Origin: Cephalopachus bancanus | Lineage: Eukaryota; Chordata; Mammalia; Primates; Tarsiidae | Length of the DNA: 64,000 bases | NCBI GenBank assembly: GCA_027257055.1 | Contig: JAPVLO010000182.1 | Span: 372,001 to 436,000, forward strand | Direction of reading: 5' to 3' | Shown here: in pieces, positions 24,545 to 35,754 of the stretch | Layout: every line of letters starts with the position of its first letter | How positions within the stretch are numbered: the stretch's first letter is position 1 | Translations under genes and position numbers: made by a program | The notes under the pieces: generated by a model | What the model saw: only the letters and a program-made list of their open reading frames with translations | Databases searched by the model: none | What the model was told of the DNA's origin: nothing

Positions 24545-24850
24545 TTAGATTTTTTATTTTGAGATAATTGTAGTTTCAGTTATAAGAATTAATATAGAGA
24601 TCTTAGGTATTGGACTTTTTCAGCTGGGATAAACTAATAAAATGACCAAATAGAATGAAAAAAGAATGAGAGAGAGAGAACCTGTACCCTTGGCCAAGTG
24701 TCTCCCAGTGGGAATATTGTCTTACAGAACTGTTATGTCACAACCCAGATTTTAACATTGATTCAGTCAAGATACAGAGCAGTTCCCCGAATGTTTTGAC
24801 ATACAGCTTCCTTCTCATTACTTTTGTCTTATTCATCACTCTTTTCTCCT
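24545..24850 (-). repeat. L1M 3' fragment, antisense
   Basis: 'attttgagataattgtagtt', 'ccaagtgtctcccagtggga', 'gtcacaacccagattttaac' and 'tgattcagtcaagatacaga' follow the L1M 3' UTR region in antisense. Confidence 0.6.
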
Positions 24851-25186
24851 TGCTTTCGTTACTTATGTATTCGTTGACCCAGGGATTCAGTTGAGTCAAG
24901 GATCCTACAGGTCTTACCTTCTCTTAATAGGCTGGCTAAATCCTCATGTTGTCAGAGTTTCTAGGGCTGCCAATTTCTATTCTTGTGGAAATGCTTGCCT
25001 AGAACAAACATCATTTCCATGGCTCAAGGTGGCCTTCACAATTCGTGTGAAGGCCTGGCCTTTCGTGAGCTCCACTCGCCTTCATGTCAGGTAGGGCACA
25101 TGAAGGGGAAGCATGTCTGGGGGCTGGTGTGGAACTCAGACTCTGAGACTCCAGAGCCCTACTCAAAGGTACTCTTCTCCCCAAAG

Positions 25187-25420
25187 GACAGTTCTGCACA
25201 GAGGATGTGGACGAGTGCCTGCTGCAGCCCAACGCCTGTCAGAATGGGGGCACCTGTACCAACCGCAATGGAGGCTACGGCTGTGTGTGTGTTAATGGCT
25301 GGAGTGGAGACGACTGCAGCGAGAACATCGACGACTGTGCCTTTGCCTCCTGCACTCCGGGCTCCACTTGCGTTGACCGCGTGGCCTCTTTCTCCTGCTT
25401 GTGTCCAGAGGGGAAGGCAG
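25187..25420 (+). CDS. NOTCH2: NOTCH2 exon 6: end of EGF7, EGF8, most of EGF9
   Basis: A 234-nt phase-1 exon with acceptor 'ccccaaag' and donor 'gtaaag'. It encodes the end of EGF7 (GQFC), EGF8 with its calcium-binding start EDVDEC and the NOTCH2-type [13 protein letters not shown], and EGF9 from [10 protein letters not shown] to CPEGKAG. Both EGF8 (CQNGGTC) and EGF9 (CTPGSTC) carry the O-fucose consensus. EGF8 is the start of the ligand-contacting region (EGF8-12). Compared with recalled human NOTCH2, the changes are few and conservative (Ala to Thr in EGF8, Ile to Val and Met to Leu in EGF9). Confidence 0.98.
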
Positions 25421-26725
25421 GTAAAGGCGGCCGGAGGACAGAGCTGGAGAGTAAGGAAGAGGCGGGAAGCATTCAGAGCTCTGCCTCTCTTTCGTCCCAG
25501 GAGCTGGGTCCTATGGGTGACTATCTGTAGGAGTAGATTGTTCAGGACTCTTCGGGAAATGTAATCTGCCAGCCAAAGTGCTATGCAGTTAGGCTTCTTC
25601 CTTAGGACTTTGGCTCTCATCTCAACTCTGTGGACTTCAGGTTTTCACTCCAAATAAGGAAATACTACTGTTAGTAACTACTATCTTTGAAGCATCTGCT
25701 GAAATCCTTAAGATCTGAGACTGAAAAGCACCTTAGATATTAAGACAAAAATGTCTAACAAATTGACGCGTAGGCTTCATTTTAGGAAGAAATAACCCAT
25801 CTTCTCAGAAGGAGTTGGCAGAAGAGAAGCATTCAAGTGCCTTTCAACCTTCGTTGTCTATGAAAATATTCCTGTAAGGGAATATTTTTATGGACTACAA
25901 AGTTAACATTGCTCTAGCCTCTCAGCTTAACAGTCACCTACTACTAGTTCTAGGAGTAGGAGAGCAGCGTAGGAAGGAAGATGATGGGATAAGATAGTTT
26001 AGCTGGGAGAACTTTACGCCCAGCAGTTTTAAAAGCCCCACCTCTAGCTTTGTAAAAGAAGCCTTAGTAACTTGCTCTCAAGTTAATTGCAGACTGGAAA
26101 ATCCAGTTCCCATGCGAACTACACAAAAGCAGGAAGCCCAGCATAACCAGAGATCTGGGGGCACCTGAACCAGGAATGTTGATGCTATTAAAAGGCTGCT
26201 CTAGTAAAGGTCGATGATATTCGGTTGCTTTTTTCTTCAAAGACTAGTGAAATGTTGGTGACCCCATGATAATTAGGTAGCATAATTTGGGGGAAATAGG
26301 ATGCCAGATAAAATACAGGATGCATAGAATGTTTGAGACATACTTATGCTAAAACATTATTTCTTGTTTCTCTTGTTTGTATCTGGGTATCTTCTTTTTT
26401 GCTAAATCTGGCACACTCTCTGTAGGATACCTCCATTTTCCTGTCTCCCTCCTCTTATTTTCTGGCCTGTAGATGTCTCTGCCCTGAGAGGCCTGGCTGA
26501 AGTCTCAGGGTCCGAGCACTAGGGCTGTCTGAGGCAGCTAGCTTCTTTGTTGATGGCTGCAGCATGTCTCCAAGGTAGGACCAGGCAAAGAGGAAGTTGC
26601 CTAAAATCTCCATGTTGGATTTCAAGGAGCTGATCATAAAGGCTTTTCTTTTTTGGTGAAAGAGAAAGCTCTTCCCCAAGTGAGGAATATTTTCTCTTAG
26701 TTCTCTTTGCCTCATCCTGTGACAG
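25421..26725 (+). other. NOTCH2: Intron 6
   Basis: 1,305 bp, GT-AG. Mostly unique sequence. It includes an imperfect terminal-inverted-repeat block at 26302-26413. The acceptor is 'catcctgtgacag'. No gene seen. Confidence 0.93.
26302..26413. repeat. Ancient palindromic element
   Basis: The block starts 'tgccagataaaatac' and ends 'tttgctaaatctggca', with inverted arms, and centres on 'acatacttatgctaaaacat'. It resembles a dispersed palindromic repeat of mammalian genomes whose family name I cannot give with certainty. Confidence 0.5.
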
Positions 26726-26881
26726 GTCTCCTGTGCCATCTGGATGATGCCTGCATCAGCAATCCTTGCCACAAGGGTGCACTTTGTGATACCAACCCCC
26801 TGAATGGGCAGTATATTTGCACCTGCCCGCAAGGCTACAAAGGGGCTGACTGCACAGAAGATGTGGATGAGTGTGCCCTGG
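26726..26881 (+). CDS. NOTCH2: NOTCH2 exon 7: end of EGF9, EGF10, start of EGF11
   Basis: A 156-nt exon with acceptor 'tgtgacag' and donor 'gtgagt'. It encodes GLLC closing EGF9, EGF10 ([15 protein letters not shown] to [10 protein letters not shown]) and the calcium-binding linker EDVDECA that opens EGF11. EGF10 has the O-glucose consensus C-x-S-x-P-C (CISNPC) but no O-fucose site. The last base joins exon 8 to make Ala. No replacement against recalled human NOTCH2 is seen in EGF10, which suggests strong constraint beside the ligand-binding core. Confidence 0.98.
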
Positions 26882-27320
26882 GTGAGTTTGCAGAACTGTC
26901 CCTATTCCTTGGAGTGTTTATCGAGCTCAACCAGTGTTTAAACTGGAGCACATTTTACTCCAGAGGCATGTTACACCCAAACCTGAGATTTCTATTGTTG
27001 CATGCCCAATGTTTTCAAGTATCCCTTTCAGCATAACCGTATCTATTCTGGGAATTAACTGCATGAAAAGTCTGTACTAGATTCTTAATGTTGGAGCCCT
27101 ACCTTGACGGTTGGACAGAAACTGAAATAGCAGAAATGCACAAGAGTTGAGATAAGTCTTATTTCTTTTTTTAAATTAAGGAATAAAATAGAAAATTGAG
27201 TGTGAGATTGTTGAAGTCCTGGTCTTGATGTTGTAACCATCAGATACTCTTCCGTGGACCACATTTGTAGAAACTCTTTCAAGTGCTTTGATCTCAGTAG
27301 TTGGTGCTTGTGTCTTCCAG
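26882..27320 (+). other. NOTCH2: Intron 7
   Basis: 439 bp, GT-AG, no repeat or gene recognised. The acceptor is 'gcttgtgtcttccag'. Confidence 0.93.
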
Positions 27321-27509
27321 CCAATAGCAATCCTTGTGAGCACGCAGGAAAATGTGTGAACACAGATGGTGACTTCTACTGCGAATGTCTGAATGGCTAT
27401 GGAGGACCTCGTTGTGAGATGGACATCAATGAGTGCCACTCAGACCCCTGCCAGAATGATGCCACCTGTCTGGATAAGATTGGAGGCTTCACATGTCTGT
27501 GCATGCCGG
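27321..27509 (+). CDS. NOTCH2: NOTCH2 exon 8: EGF11 and most of EGF12
   Basis: A 189-nt exon with acceptor 'gtcttccag' and donor 'gtgagt'. It encodes the body of EGF11 ([12 protein letters not shown] to GPRC) and EGF12 from EMDINEC to CLCMPG. These two repeats form the core Delta/Jagged-binding site of Notch receptors. EGF12 keeps the calcium-binding DINEC start, the O-glucose site CHSDPC, the functionally important O-fucose site CQNDATC and the hydroxylation loop [13 protein letters not shown]12 looks identical to human over this exon. EGF11 has four replacements within 11 residues (codons at 27371-27403), the densest cluster in this part of the protein. Confidence 0.98.
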
Positions 27510-28446
27510 GTGAGTGGGCCTATCAGGATGTGGAGTCTAGAGAGGAGGAACTGCATTGCTCTTCTCTTACTGGAGTACTCAGTGCACTGTAATAATCCTT
27601 TGAGCTCTGAAAGCATTTAATTCCCTATGCTGACTGGGGACTAGAGGAAGTCAGGATTATCAGACAAACCCCTTTCTGGAAGAGTAAAGCAGTGCTAGGA
27701 GTCTTAGAGCCATGTAGACCAAATTAAACAAGACTATTGTGTCAAAATCTAGATGCATATAATAGGAAATTTCAGAAATGATTTACTATAAAAATCCTTT
27801 AAATAGGAAGTTTTCCTTCAACCTTGATATATTACAAATACCAGCCATTCCATTTATAGAAATAAATTCTACCCATAACTAGATAGCAGCTTGCCATTTA
27901 TAAAAGTGAGGCATATGCTTAGCTGTATTTTGGAGTTCTTCTAGAGAGACCATGTCTTGCATCCTTAGAGGATACCGCCAGATCCAGCTTGAAATGCCCA
28001 ATGCTGGTTGCTCTGCCTGATTAAGGATGCCAGCCACTCTAGCCTTGGAAGGCCTTCCTGACCTTGACCTGCCCTCGGAGGTCACCAACAGCCTGAGTTC
28101 AGCTGGTCTTTAGGAGCACAGAGGGGGGACATTGTAGGCCTGGCATGATATAAAAAGTATGGATTGATCATGGAAAATGCAGAACAGTTCTTGTTGCCAT
28201 GCTGGGCCTTAACCAGTCTTTGGGGGTAACTTCTTCCCCCTCTTTACTGTGACGTGGACACCTCACAGTATTCCCTGTCTTGCCAGTGCTTGGAGTGAGT
28301 AGTTCCCATCATGGCAGTGTCCCTTTTTTCTTTGCAGAAATGTTCATGCTCATAGAGGATGTAGCACTTTTTGCAAATGTGTGCTTTCTTAGCCAGAACG
28401 TGGCTTTCTTTCCTTCTAAGCCGCGTGTGTGGTCCATTTTGTTCAG
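27510..28446 (+). other. NOTCH2: Intron 8
   Basis: 937 bp, GT-AG. Unique-looking sequence without a gene. A strong cryptic acceptor ('ttttctttgcag' ending at 28337) lies 109 nt before exon 9; its use would shift the frame. Confidence 0.92.
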
Positions 28447-28560
28447 GTTTCAAAGGTGTGTATTGTGAGTTGGAGATAAATGAATGTCAGAGCAACCCTT
28501 GTGTGAACAATGGACAGTGTGTGGATAAAGTTAACCGCTTCCAGTGTCTGTGTCCACCGG
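28447..28560 (+). CDS. NOTCH2: NOTCH2 exon 9: end of EGF12, most of EGF13
   Basis: A 114-nt, one-repeat exon with acceptor 'ttgttcag' and donor 'gtaagt'. It encodes GFKGVYC, closing EGF12, and EGF13 from ELEINEC through [12 protein letters not shown] to CLCPPG. EGF13 has an O-glucose site (CQSNPC) and no O-fucose site. One change from recalled human, His to Tyr in the closing loop of EGF12, is conservative. Confidence 0.98.
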
Positions 28561-29379
28561 GTAAGTGCCCACTACCTGCTGCTGTTCTCTGTGAGAGCAC
28601 AAAGCTGACCGGCCACAGGGAAGGGAGGAGGGAGAGAACGTGTGTGGGCCGTGCATGAGGAAGTCGTTAAAGTGAGGGCTTGGCGATAGGAGTGTGTGTG
28701 TACACAAACGGGAGTTTGTTTTAGCTAGCATCTCTTCCAGATCCTGTGTGACCAGAAGTCCAAGTCTGTTCTCGAATGGCCCGTGACCTCTCTGTCTGTG
28801 TGTATCTTTCAGAAGGCTCCTACCTCACAGAAGCCTTAGTTGGGCCATTCAGGGTTTTCTCCTTTTTTCCCCTGTGGGTCATATTCTTGAAAGGCCCTCT
28901 GTGAAATTATTATTTTTAGACATTTCACCCCATGAGTTCAGAAACAGAACACATCCATTTTTTCTGAGATCCTCTGTCTCTCCTTTTACTCCCCAAGCTG
29001 TTGCTGAAGATATGCCAAACTGTCTGCTGTAGATGATAGCCGCTCCCACTGTTTCTTCAGAGGAAAGGTTTCTGTTGGCCTCTGAAGCTGCAGTTACTTG
29101 TTCTGGGGTTCTGCCTACAGCATTTCAGTTCCTCCTTGCTTCATTTAGAAGTGAAATCTGTGCTGTGAAGAAACCGGGGTGGAGACACACCACAAATGCC
29201 TCTGATGCCTTGAGCGTCCAGTTATTCCAGTTACCTGTTGGGGAGACAAGATCTATGCTTGTTGACACACTGGCACAGCTCCACCAGTGACCTAACTTAC
29301 ACCTCCTTTGACGTCATTCTCATGATAAAGGAAGACACAGAAAAATCTTTGACTTGTATCATCACTGTGTTTTTTAAAG
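28561..29379 (+). other. NOTCH2: Intron 9
   Basis: 819 bp, GT-AG. No repeat family or gene recognised. The acceptor 'gtgttttttaaag' is T-rich. Confidence 0.92.
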
Positions 29380-29493
29380 GTTTTACTGGGCCAGTTTGTC
29401 AGATTGATATTGATGACTGTTCCAGTACTCCGTGTCTGAATGGGGCAAAGTGTATCGATCATCCAAATGGCTATGAATGCCAGTGTGCCACAG
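29380..29493 (+). CDS. NOTCH2: NOTCH2 exon 10: end of EGF13, most of EGF14
   Basis: A 114-nt exon with acceptor 'ttttttaaag' and donor 'gtaaga'. It encodes GFTGPVC closing EGF13, and EGF14 from QIDIDDC through [12 protein letters not shown] to CQCATG. An O-glucose site is present (CSSTPC); an O-fucose site is absent. It appears identical to recalled human NOTCH2. An antisense SINE begins only about 20-30 nt past the donor. Confidence 0.98.
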
Positions 29494-31465
29494 GTAAGAG
29501 TCTTCTTACTCTCCTTTATTGTTTTAAAGCTAGCGTCTTACTCTGTCCCCCAGGCTGGAGTGCAGTGGTACACTCACAGCCACCCCAGCATCAACCTGCT
29601 GGGCTCAGACGATCCTTCCACCTCTGCCTTCCAAGTAGCCAGAACTATAGGCGCACTCTACCACGCCCGGCTAATTTTTGGATATATTGTAGAGACAAGG
29701 TCTCACCAAGTTGCCCAGGCTGGCCTCGAACTCCTGGGCTCAGGCAATCCTCTCACCTTGGCCTCCTGAAGTGCTGGAATTATAGGCTTGAGCCACTGCG
29801 CCCGGCCTCTTCTTACTTTCCATCCTCCTAATGGGTCCATGTGAACACAAGAAAGTAACCATCCCTGTCTTCTGCTAGCTGCTCTCCCAGGCCAGTTCAC
29901 TCTCAGGAGCTACTGTGTGTTTACTGAAAGCTCCTTTCTTCCAGCAGATTTTTTGCCACTCTTATGGTTTCTTTCGGCAACACCTGCCTCCTTTAACCAC
30001 AACAGTGGCCTGGCCTGGATTTTTCCATTTTGTGTCTGTGTCTTTCTGGGACAGATTTTGGCAGCAATGAGTTTCCAGCTGGCTTGATTTACTCCTTTAG
30101 CAAAGAGAAGAATTCCAGTTAAAAGCTATTTTTCACTGGAGCTTCTCAACAGGAGGCCTGCCTCTGTGTTTCTTGCAACAGTCACTAAGAAAAGGCCCAG
30201 ATATTTAAGGGTTGAATGTGTGCAAGTGCAGAGGTTTTGCATAAAAGGTGCCTTTAATGCTATTGAGAATCAGGTGTGTAAATGACAGGAGAGAAAGCTC
30301 TAACTGGGAGAGTTTGGGCTGTCTTAGTTGTCATCTGCTACTAGAATCAAAAAGGTTCTATTCACAAACATTCTACATTTCTGGGTGTACAGTTCTCACT
30401 TGGGAGTGCATTTTAATAAACCAAACATTTCCCATTATGCATTTCCTTCTACATCAACCAGTATTGTAGAGAAGGGCTAGAAATTATTATAAGGTGAACT
30501 TCTTTGTTATCTATTTGAGAAAAAGATTGTCATTATAATTCGAGACATCTTATTTTAGAAAATGAATTTTTAGAGGATTATAGACATCAGGCATGTGATT
30601 TCTTTCTGAACACAGAAAAGCAAATTTAGTCACAAAAATCAGTACAGAAAGTTAACATTCTATTATTAGACCTACTTAGATTAGACCAACTCAGATTAAC
30701 CGTTGAGCTTCCTTTTCTTTTTATAAATAGTTGTTGCTTGTTGGAGACAACTATTCTATGCTTTGTCTTCTCCTAGCCAGATTATTTTTACAGAGGATTG
30801 AGCTTCACTAGAAAGAGATTAGAAATCTGTAACTCGTGTTTAAAAGGAAAGAGAGGCCAAGAGCCTTTTAGGAAAAGATGTAATGTTAGTCTATTTAAGC
30901 CTTGAAGAAAGGAACTCTTGTCTCCTTTTCTTTCAAATGCTCACAACTGGTTTATTCATTTAAAAAGAAGTATTTATTAAAAACTACGATGTATATATGC
31001 ATAGTATCATGAAGGGAGTGAGGGAAATAAAAAAGGTTCTCTGTCCTCCAAAGTTAGACTTGGGAAGTTAAGACACATGAAACCATTAGCCTGTATGTTA
31101 AGCTTGAGAGGAAAGGATTATAGAAATAGAAATAAATATATTTAAAGTATAGAAATAAATATAAAGAAGAATGCTTTGAGGTATTTCAACCCGAAGCCCA
31201 ACCAGAAATAAAGATGCCATTAAAACATCTCTGCAGTGACACTATCGATTTGTTACAAAGGTATTTCAGTTCTAAAATTTGATTTGGAAATCTGTAACTA
31301 CAACTCTCCAGGCTTGCAAGAATAGAAACAATGCAAATAATTTCTATTGCTCAAGACCAACACTTTTATTTGACCACACGTGGAGTGTGTTGGGTGTATG
31401 GATGTAGCTATGCTTGTAGTCAGATCTGCCTTGGTTTTTGAAACTTGGTAACATTGCTTCCAAAG
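29494..31465 (+). other. NOTCH2: Intron 10
   Basis: 1,972 bp, GT-AG. An antisense SINE occupies the first 330 bp. The rest is AT-rich and unique-looking, with no gene. The acceptor is 'cattgcttccaaag'. Confidence 0.92.
29511..29807 (-). mobile_element. Alu-type SINE just downstream of exon 10, antisense
   Basis: The antisense dimer ends 'gagccactgcgcccggcc'. The insertion duplicated 'tcttcttact' (29501-29510 and 29808-29817). The T-rich start is short and degraded ('ttattgttttaaagctagcg'). Confidence 0.9.
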
Positions 31466-31699
31466 GTTTCACTGGTGTGTTGTGTGAGGAGAACATCGAC
31501 AACTGTGACCCTGATCCTTGCCACCATGGCCAGTGCCAAGATGGTATTGATTCCTACACCTGCATCTGCAATCCTGGGTACATGGGTGCCATCTGCAGTG
31601 ACCAGATTGATGAATGCTATAGCAGCCCTTGCCTGCACGATGGTCGCTGCATTGACCTGGTCAATGGCTACCAGTGCAACTGCCAGCCAGGCACATCAG
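31466..31699 (+). CDS. NOTCH2: NOTCH2 exon 11: end of EGF14, EGF15, most of EGF16
   Basis: A 234-nt exon with acceptor 'gcttccaaag' and donor 'gtaagc'. It encodes [10 protein letters not shown]15 ([16 protein letters not shown] to [10 protein letters not shown]) and EGF16 ([18 protein letters not shown] to CQPGTSG). EGF15 is a short variant with five residues between C2 and C3 and no sugar consensus. EGF16 has the O-glucose site CYSSPC. One change from recalled human, Asn to His in EGF16. Confidence 0.98.
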
Positions 31700-32040
31700 G
31701 TAAGCCCACTCTGCCGATGTTTGGCTTGGGGTTTTCTCTGTTTCTCAAACCAGGTTACACACACGTTTCAGACTGTTGGCACATGCTCAGATGCCTAAAA
31801 AAGGGCCCTGATTTGAGAGGCACAGCCAAAGGCACCACCATAAATATCTGAAAGGCAGATGGCCCTCGCAGTGGATAATTTTGTAAAGCTGATGAGTTTG
31901 CGTATAGGCGGTTTTGGTTGAATGAACGCACATCACTTTAAACATTGAAATTATTATTTAAAATTGAAAACCCTCTCACCTTTGTGACTTGATTTGATTT
32001 TGTTTTTCTTTAATTTCCCATCTCACCGAGGTTAGTTAAT

Positions 32041-32162
32041 TTCATCCCTCCGCCTGTACGGACGTCCTCCCTCCCTTGTCCCTTCTTTCTTCCCCCCCCC
32101 CGTGCCTCTTCCCTCCTGTCTCTCTGCCTCCCTTCCTTCTTTGTCTCTTTTTCTCTTCCACA
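32041..32162 (+). repeat. Polypyrimidine tract ending in a cryptic acceptor
   Basis: About 110 nt of nearly pure C/T, including a run of 11 C around 32091-32101, ends in 'ctcttccacag' at 32162. This is an excellent 3' splice-site shape, but I see no matching donor close downstream, so exon use is doubtful. The tract could also adopt triplex structure. Confidence 0.75.
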
Positions 32163-34497
32163 GTTCAATCTCAGTGTAACACTTTTCTGCTGCCGCTTGT
32201 TCCTGATGGGGCCTTGGGCGTCTTGGGAGAGATTCTAAGGGAAAGGAAATACCTTGCAGCACAATACAGTAATTGTACAGTAGAAGGCGAAACCACCATT
32301 TCCTGTCCTCAGAGTTCACTGCTGTTCCCTGACCCTGGTTGAATGACTGCCTATTAGTTGTGAGGGCATGTTGCTCCATGTTGGGGGGACTTTGAATGAT
32401 TTTCTCAGGCAGCAGGTTCTCCCAGGTTTCAATGGATTCTGTTTTACTTGTTAGATGAATGAGTTTGCTCACAACTCTGGTTAATGGACAGAGAAGCACT
32501 ATGTCCTAGATCAAAGGAAAACGTTTTAGTGGACGATTAACCAATGGGTTCCTTCTTTAGAGGGAACCTGCCAATAAACGAGAGCAATTTGTTGAGAACT
32601 CAGTCTGGACTTAAGGAAAATGACCTATGTGGGGGCAGAGGTGGAGAAGGTAGTTCGCTGCCTTCATTTTTGTTGTTGTTGTTGTTATTTCCAAATGCAT
32701 TTCTTCCACCTGTCAAAGCCCTGGTCTTCATCCAGGGCCTCACACATGCCAAGTTTGAAGACAAAGTCCTTTTTTAATGGCTTGAACATACGAAAAACAT
32801 CCCATGCCATCACAGCTGAAAATGTCTGCCACCCCCCACATTTAGATAACTCACTAAAAGGGCTGAATAGATCTTTGTGAAAAACTTCCAAACGCAGTTT
32901 GCTTCCCTGCTGTTCCCCAGACATGAGAATTTGCAGTGTGAAAAGACATTTGAGAGATTTACAAGCATTTGAATGGATGTTTTTAGAACAGAGGGGCTGT
33001 TTTAGGTTTTGCTATCATTCTTATCATAACAAACATACTGGAAACCCAGGTGCATGATGGGTTGGCAAGCACTTTATTTTCTCTGGGATTATATCATTAT
33101 AACAGGATGTATCAGGTGTATTTTCTGTGGAGGAAAGAGAAGGCATGGACTAAGTAGCTGTCACTGAGAAGGCAAGAAGTCAGTGTGAGGGGTCTGCAGG
33201 CGGTGTGGAAAGGAAGGCCCCAAATCTCCCAGAACCTGCTGAAAACATTCCTGTTTGGGGAATTAAAGTAAGAGGTACAGACAACATAAATGTTGGCCTG
33301 TAATGGATGGAGAAAGAGCTGGCATGTAACATTGACCTGGGTGGAAAGTCCCTTAAATGAGGCATTATGAATAGACTCTCCAAGTTCTAGAGTAAGAATC
33401 CCTTATCCATTTATAATATGGTCTAGTTGGTAGTTTGGTGTTTGGATAAGGGTATGGATGGACGGGAGATTTCACAATTTGCTAGCTAAAACTGTGGTAT
33501 TCACTCACTGGGTAAGTGACATATACTACCTAGAGTCACTTCCAGTGTCTTCTCTCATCTGCGCTTTTATGATGGCAAACTGTTTTAACTAAATTTCTTT
33601 GGGTTTCAAGTAACAGACGCCAACTTGAGCTAGCTTAAGGAATCATTTGCAAACAAATAACAGCAAAACAAAGAAACAAAGAATTTAGTGAAAGCACCCA
33701 GAAGCCTCTTACAGATTCCAAGCAATTGAATAATAAGCTTTGGAGAAAATAGCAGGAAGCAGAATAGTTTGTAGATCAGAGGTTACACAGTTCACATTTC
33801 AACACTGCACTGAGAGAATCTCATTGGTCCAGCTTGATCCAGGTGTCTGTTCCTGCTCCAATAAACCATCGACAGGGGGTTGGAGTCACATTGGATCACC
33901 AGGGCTTCATGGGGTGGAGGGCTGCCTTCGTGGACTGAGGGTAAAGGGGGACTGTCAGCCAAGGGCTAGAAATATCTCCTAAAGGTATCCACTTGTCTGT
34001 GAGGAACACGGAGATCCTTTCTTCATTTATGGCGAGCGAGGCAGTATAGCCTCACCAAGCATAGGACAGTATGGCCTGGTGGCAAGAGTATGGAGCTGTG
34101 GAGCCAGAGAGACAGCCGTCCTGCTCTAACTGCGGTACTGTGCAGGCCAACTTTGTCATCTACTTAAAAGGAGGGTAACACGGCCTGATGCACAGATTGG
34201 ATGAGAGAATTTGAGAAAACTTATATAAAGCAGGAGGTAGAGTGATCTGCACTTCATAATAGCTCAGCAAGTTATTCCTCTTGTAATTGCGATCAGTAAA
34301 CGTTAATACAAACTGTGAGTGAATCACAAACTTGGCATTTTATCCCGGATATTTTGTTATCATTTATCTTTATTACCAGGTTTTGTTTTTAGTCTTTTTC
34401 AACTATCAACATAGTCTGTGATACTCAGAAAGCATCGCCAATTCATATAAAATAGTAAAATATCATGAGAATTTTTATCAATAATATTAATAATAAT

Positions 34498-34785
34498 CCG
34501 GGCTCGGTGGCTCAGCCTGTAATCCCGCGCCTTTGGGAGACTGAGGTGAGTGGATTGCCTGAGCCCGCGGGTTCGAGACCCGCCTGGGCAGTGAGACCTC
34601 ATCGCTACAATAAATCAAAAAATCAGCCGGGCGTGGTAGTGCGTGCCTGTAATTCCGGCTACTCGGAAGGCTGAGGCAGAAGGATCACCGGAGCCCAGCA
34701 GGTCGAGGCTGCGGTGGCCAGGAGCAGCCACTGCACTCCAGTCTGGGTGACAGAGTGAGACTCCAACTCAAAAAAAAAAAAAAAA
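34498..34785 (+). mobile_element. Young Alu-type SINE, strepsirrhine-like form
   Basis: Complete dimer with 'gcccgcgggttcgagacccg' in the left arm, 'gactccaactc' before the A tail, and an 11-bp duplication 'ttaataataat' at 34487-34497 and 34786-34796. The perfect duplication and many intact CpGs suggest a recent insertion. Confidence 0.93.
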
Positions 34786-35754
34786 TTAATAATAATGATC
34801 GATAACCCCTACTGTTTAGTTATCCATTTTCACAACTGTACTTTTGTTAAAATGGGCAATCTCTTCTATTAGTCTGGGTAACAGAACAGGAATAAGACAG
34901 CTTACCTTAGGAGGAAGTTGCCAGACTCTTTTAAGATTTATCCTGTTGGTGTTAGCCCATAACACCAACAGTCAGTGTCAAGCTTACAGTGATGGATACG
35001 AGTTCCAAAATTCTAATTTTTTTTTTTTTTGAAAGTTCAGATTTTATCTTTGGTATGAAATACTTCATGTGCTTTCCTCAAAATATCAGGTTTATTCTTT
35101 TCACTTAATATTTGCCAAATACTTAATTCTCATTAACCCTGGGTTGTCTTGTCATTTGCTTTTTCAATTAAAATGAGGTTCCATGAAGAAAGCAGCTATG
35201 TCAGCTCAAAGCTCAAAAGCATGATTGCTTTTCCTGGAGACAATTCTCATACCTGGCATGCCACAGAGATGCTTAACGTGTACTTGTCATTTCATCACAT
35301 GGAGTAGTAGGCAACTATTCAAGATTCCAGATTTAATAAAATTGTAAAGTTAATCATTTTAACTGATTCACCAGTTCCATCCTTGAGTGACACTGGCGCT
35401 TCTGCTTGTTTGCTTTACCATGGGCATGTGATAAGGAATAGATTGACTGCTAGTACAGCTCGCTGCCACTGCCCTGATTCATACTGATGCCACCAGCTTT
35501 ACACTGTCGTCTTTGCACTATCCGTGTGATTGTCACCACAGTGAAAAGGGAAAATCATAGCTGCACATGATTAATAAAGACCTTTGGACCTAAACACCCC
35601 CCTGAAAGAGGCTGTGGACTACAGTTGGAGAACTGCTACTTTGTCCTGTCAAGGGTTGACTGGATTTGCCTTAGATTTCTTAATACACAATCACAAGCAG
35701 AAAGCCTTGTTATTCTGTGGTAATGTTGAGTGTTTCTCTGGTTTTCTCTTGCAG

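Larger units (their letters stand above)
7769..25186 (+). other. NOTCH2: Intron 5
   Basis: The largest intron in the window, 17,418 bp, non-coding. It holds a second copy of the 56-bp segment (8129-8184), L2 copies (9165-9610, 17440-17985, 18690-19260), a MIR (9945-10110), Alu-type SINEs (10168-10466, 11790-12090, 13747-14074, nested pair 15225-15796), a CpG island (about 19260-20780), a pyrimidine-rich patch (22910-23150), an 89-bp-period duplication (23616-23766) and L1M remnants (24545-24850). Stretches 7769-8128, 8185-9164, 10470-11789, 12098-13734, 14090-15180, 15800-17440 and 21000-22300 show nothing I can name. Confidence 0.93.
31700..35754 (+). other. NOTCH2: Intron 11
   Basis: 4,055 bp, GT-AG. 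It contains a long polypyrimidine tract (32041-32162), a short GTT repeat near 32670-32686, a young SINE (34498-34785) and otherwise unassigned sequence (32170-34480, 34800-35750). Parts near 33570-33960 look like an old dispersed repeat I cannot name. Confidence 0.92.

Noticed and set aside
28338..28446. In-line 5' extension of exon 9 from the cryptic acceptor at 28337
   Set aside because: The extension is 109 nt, shifts the frame and meets a stop at about 28468. The extra peptide is not EGF-like.
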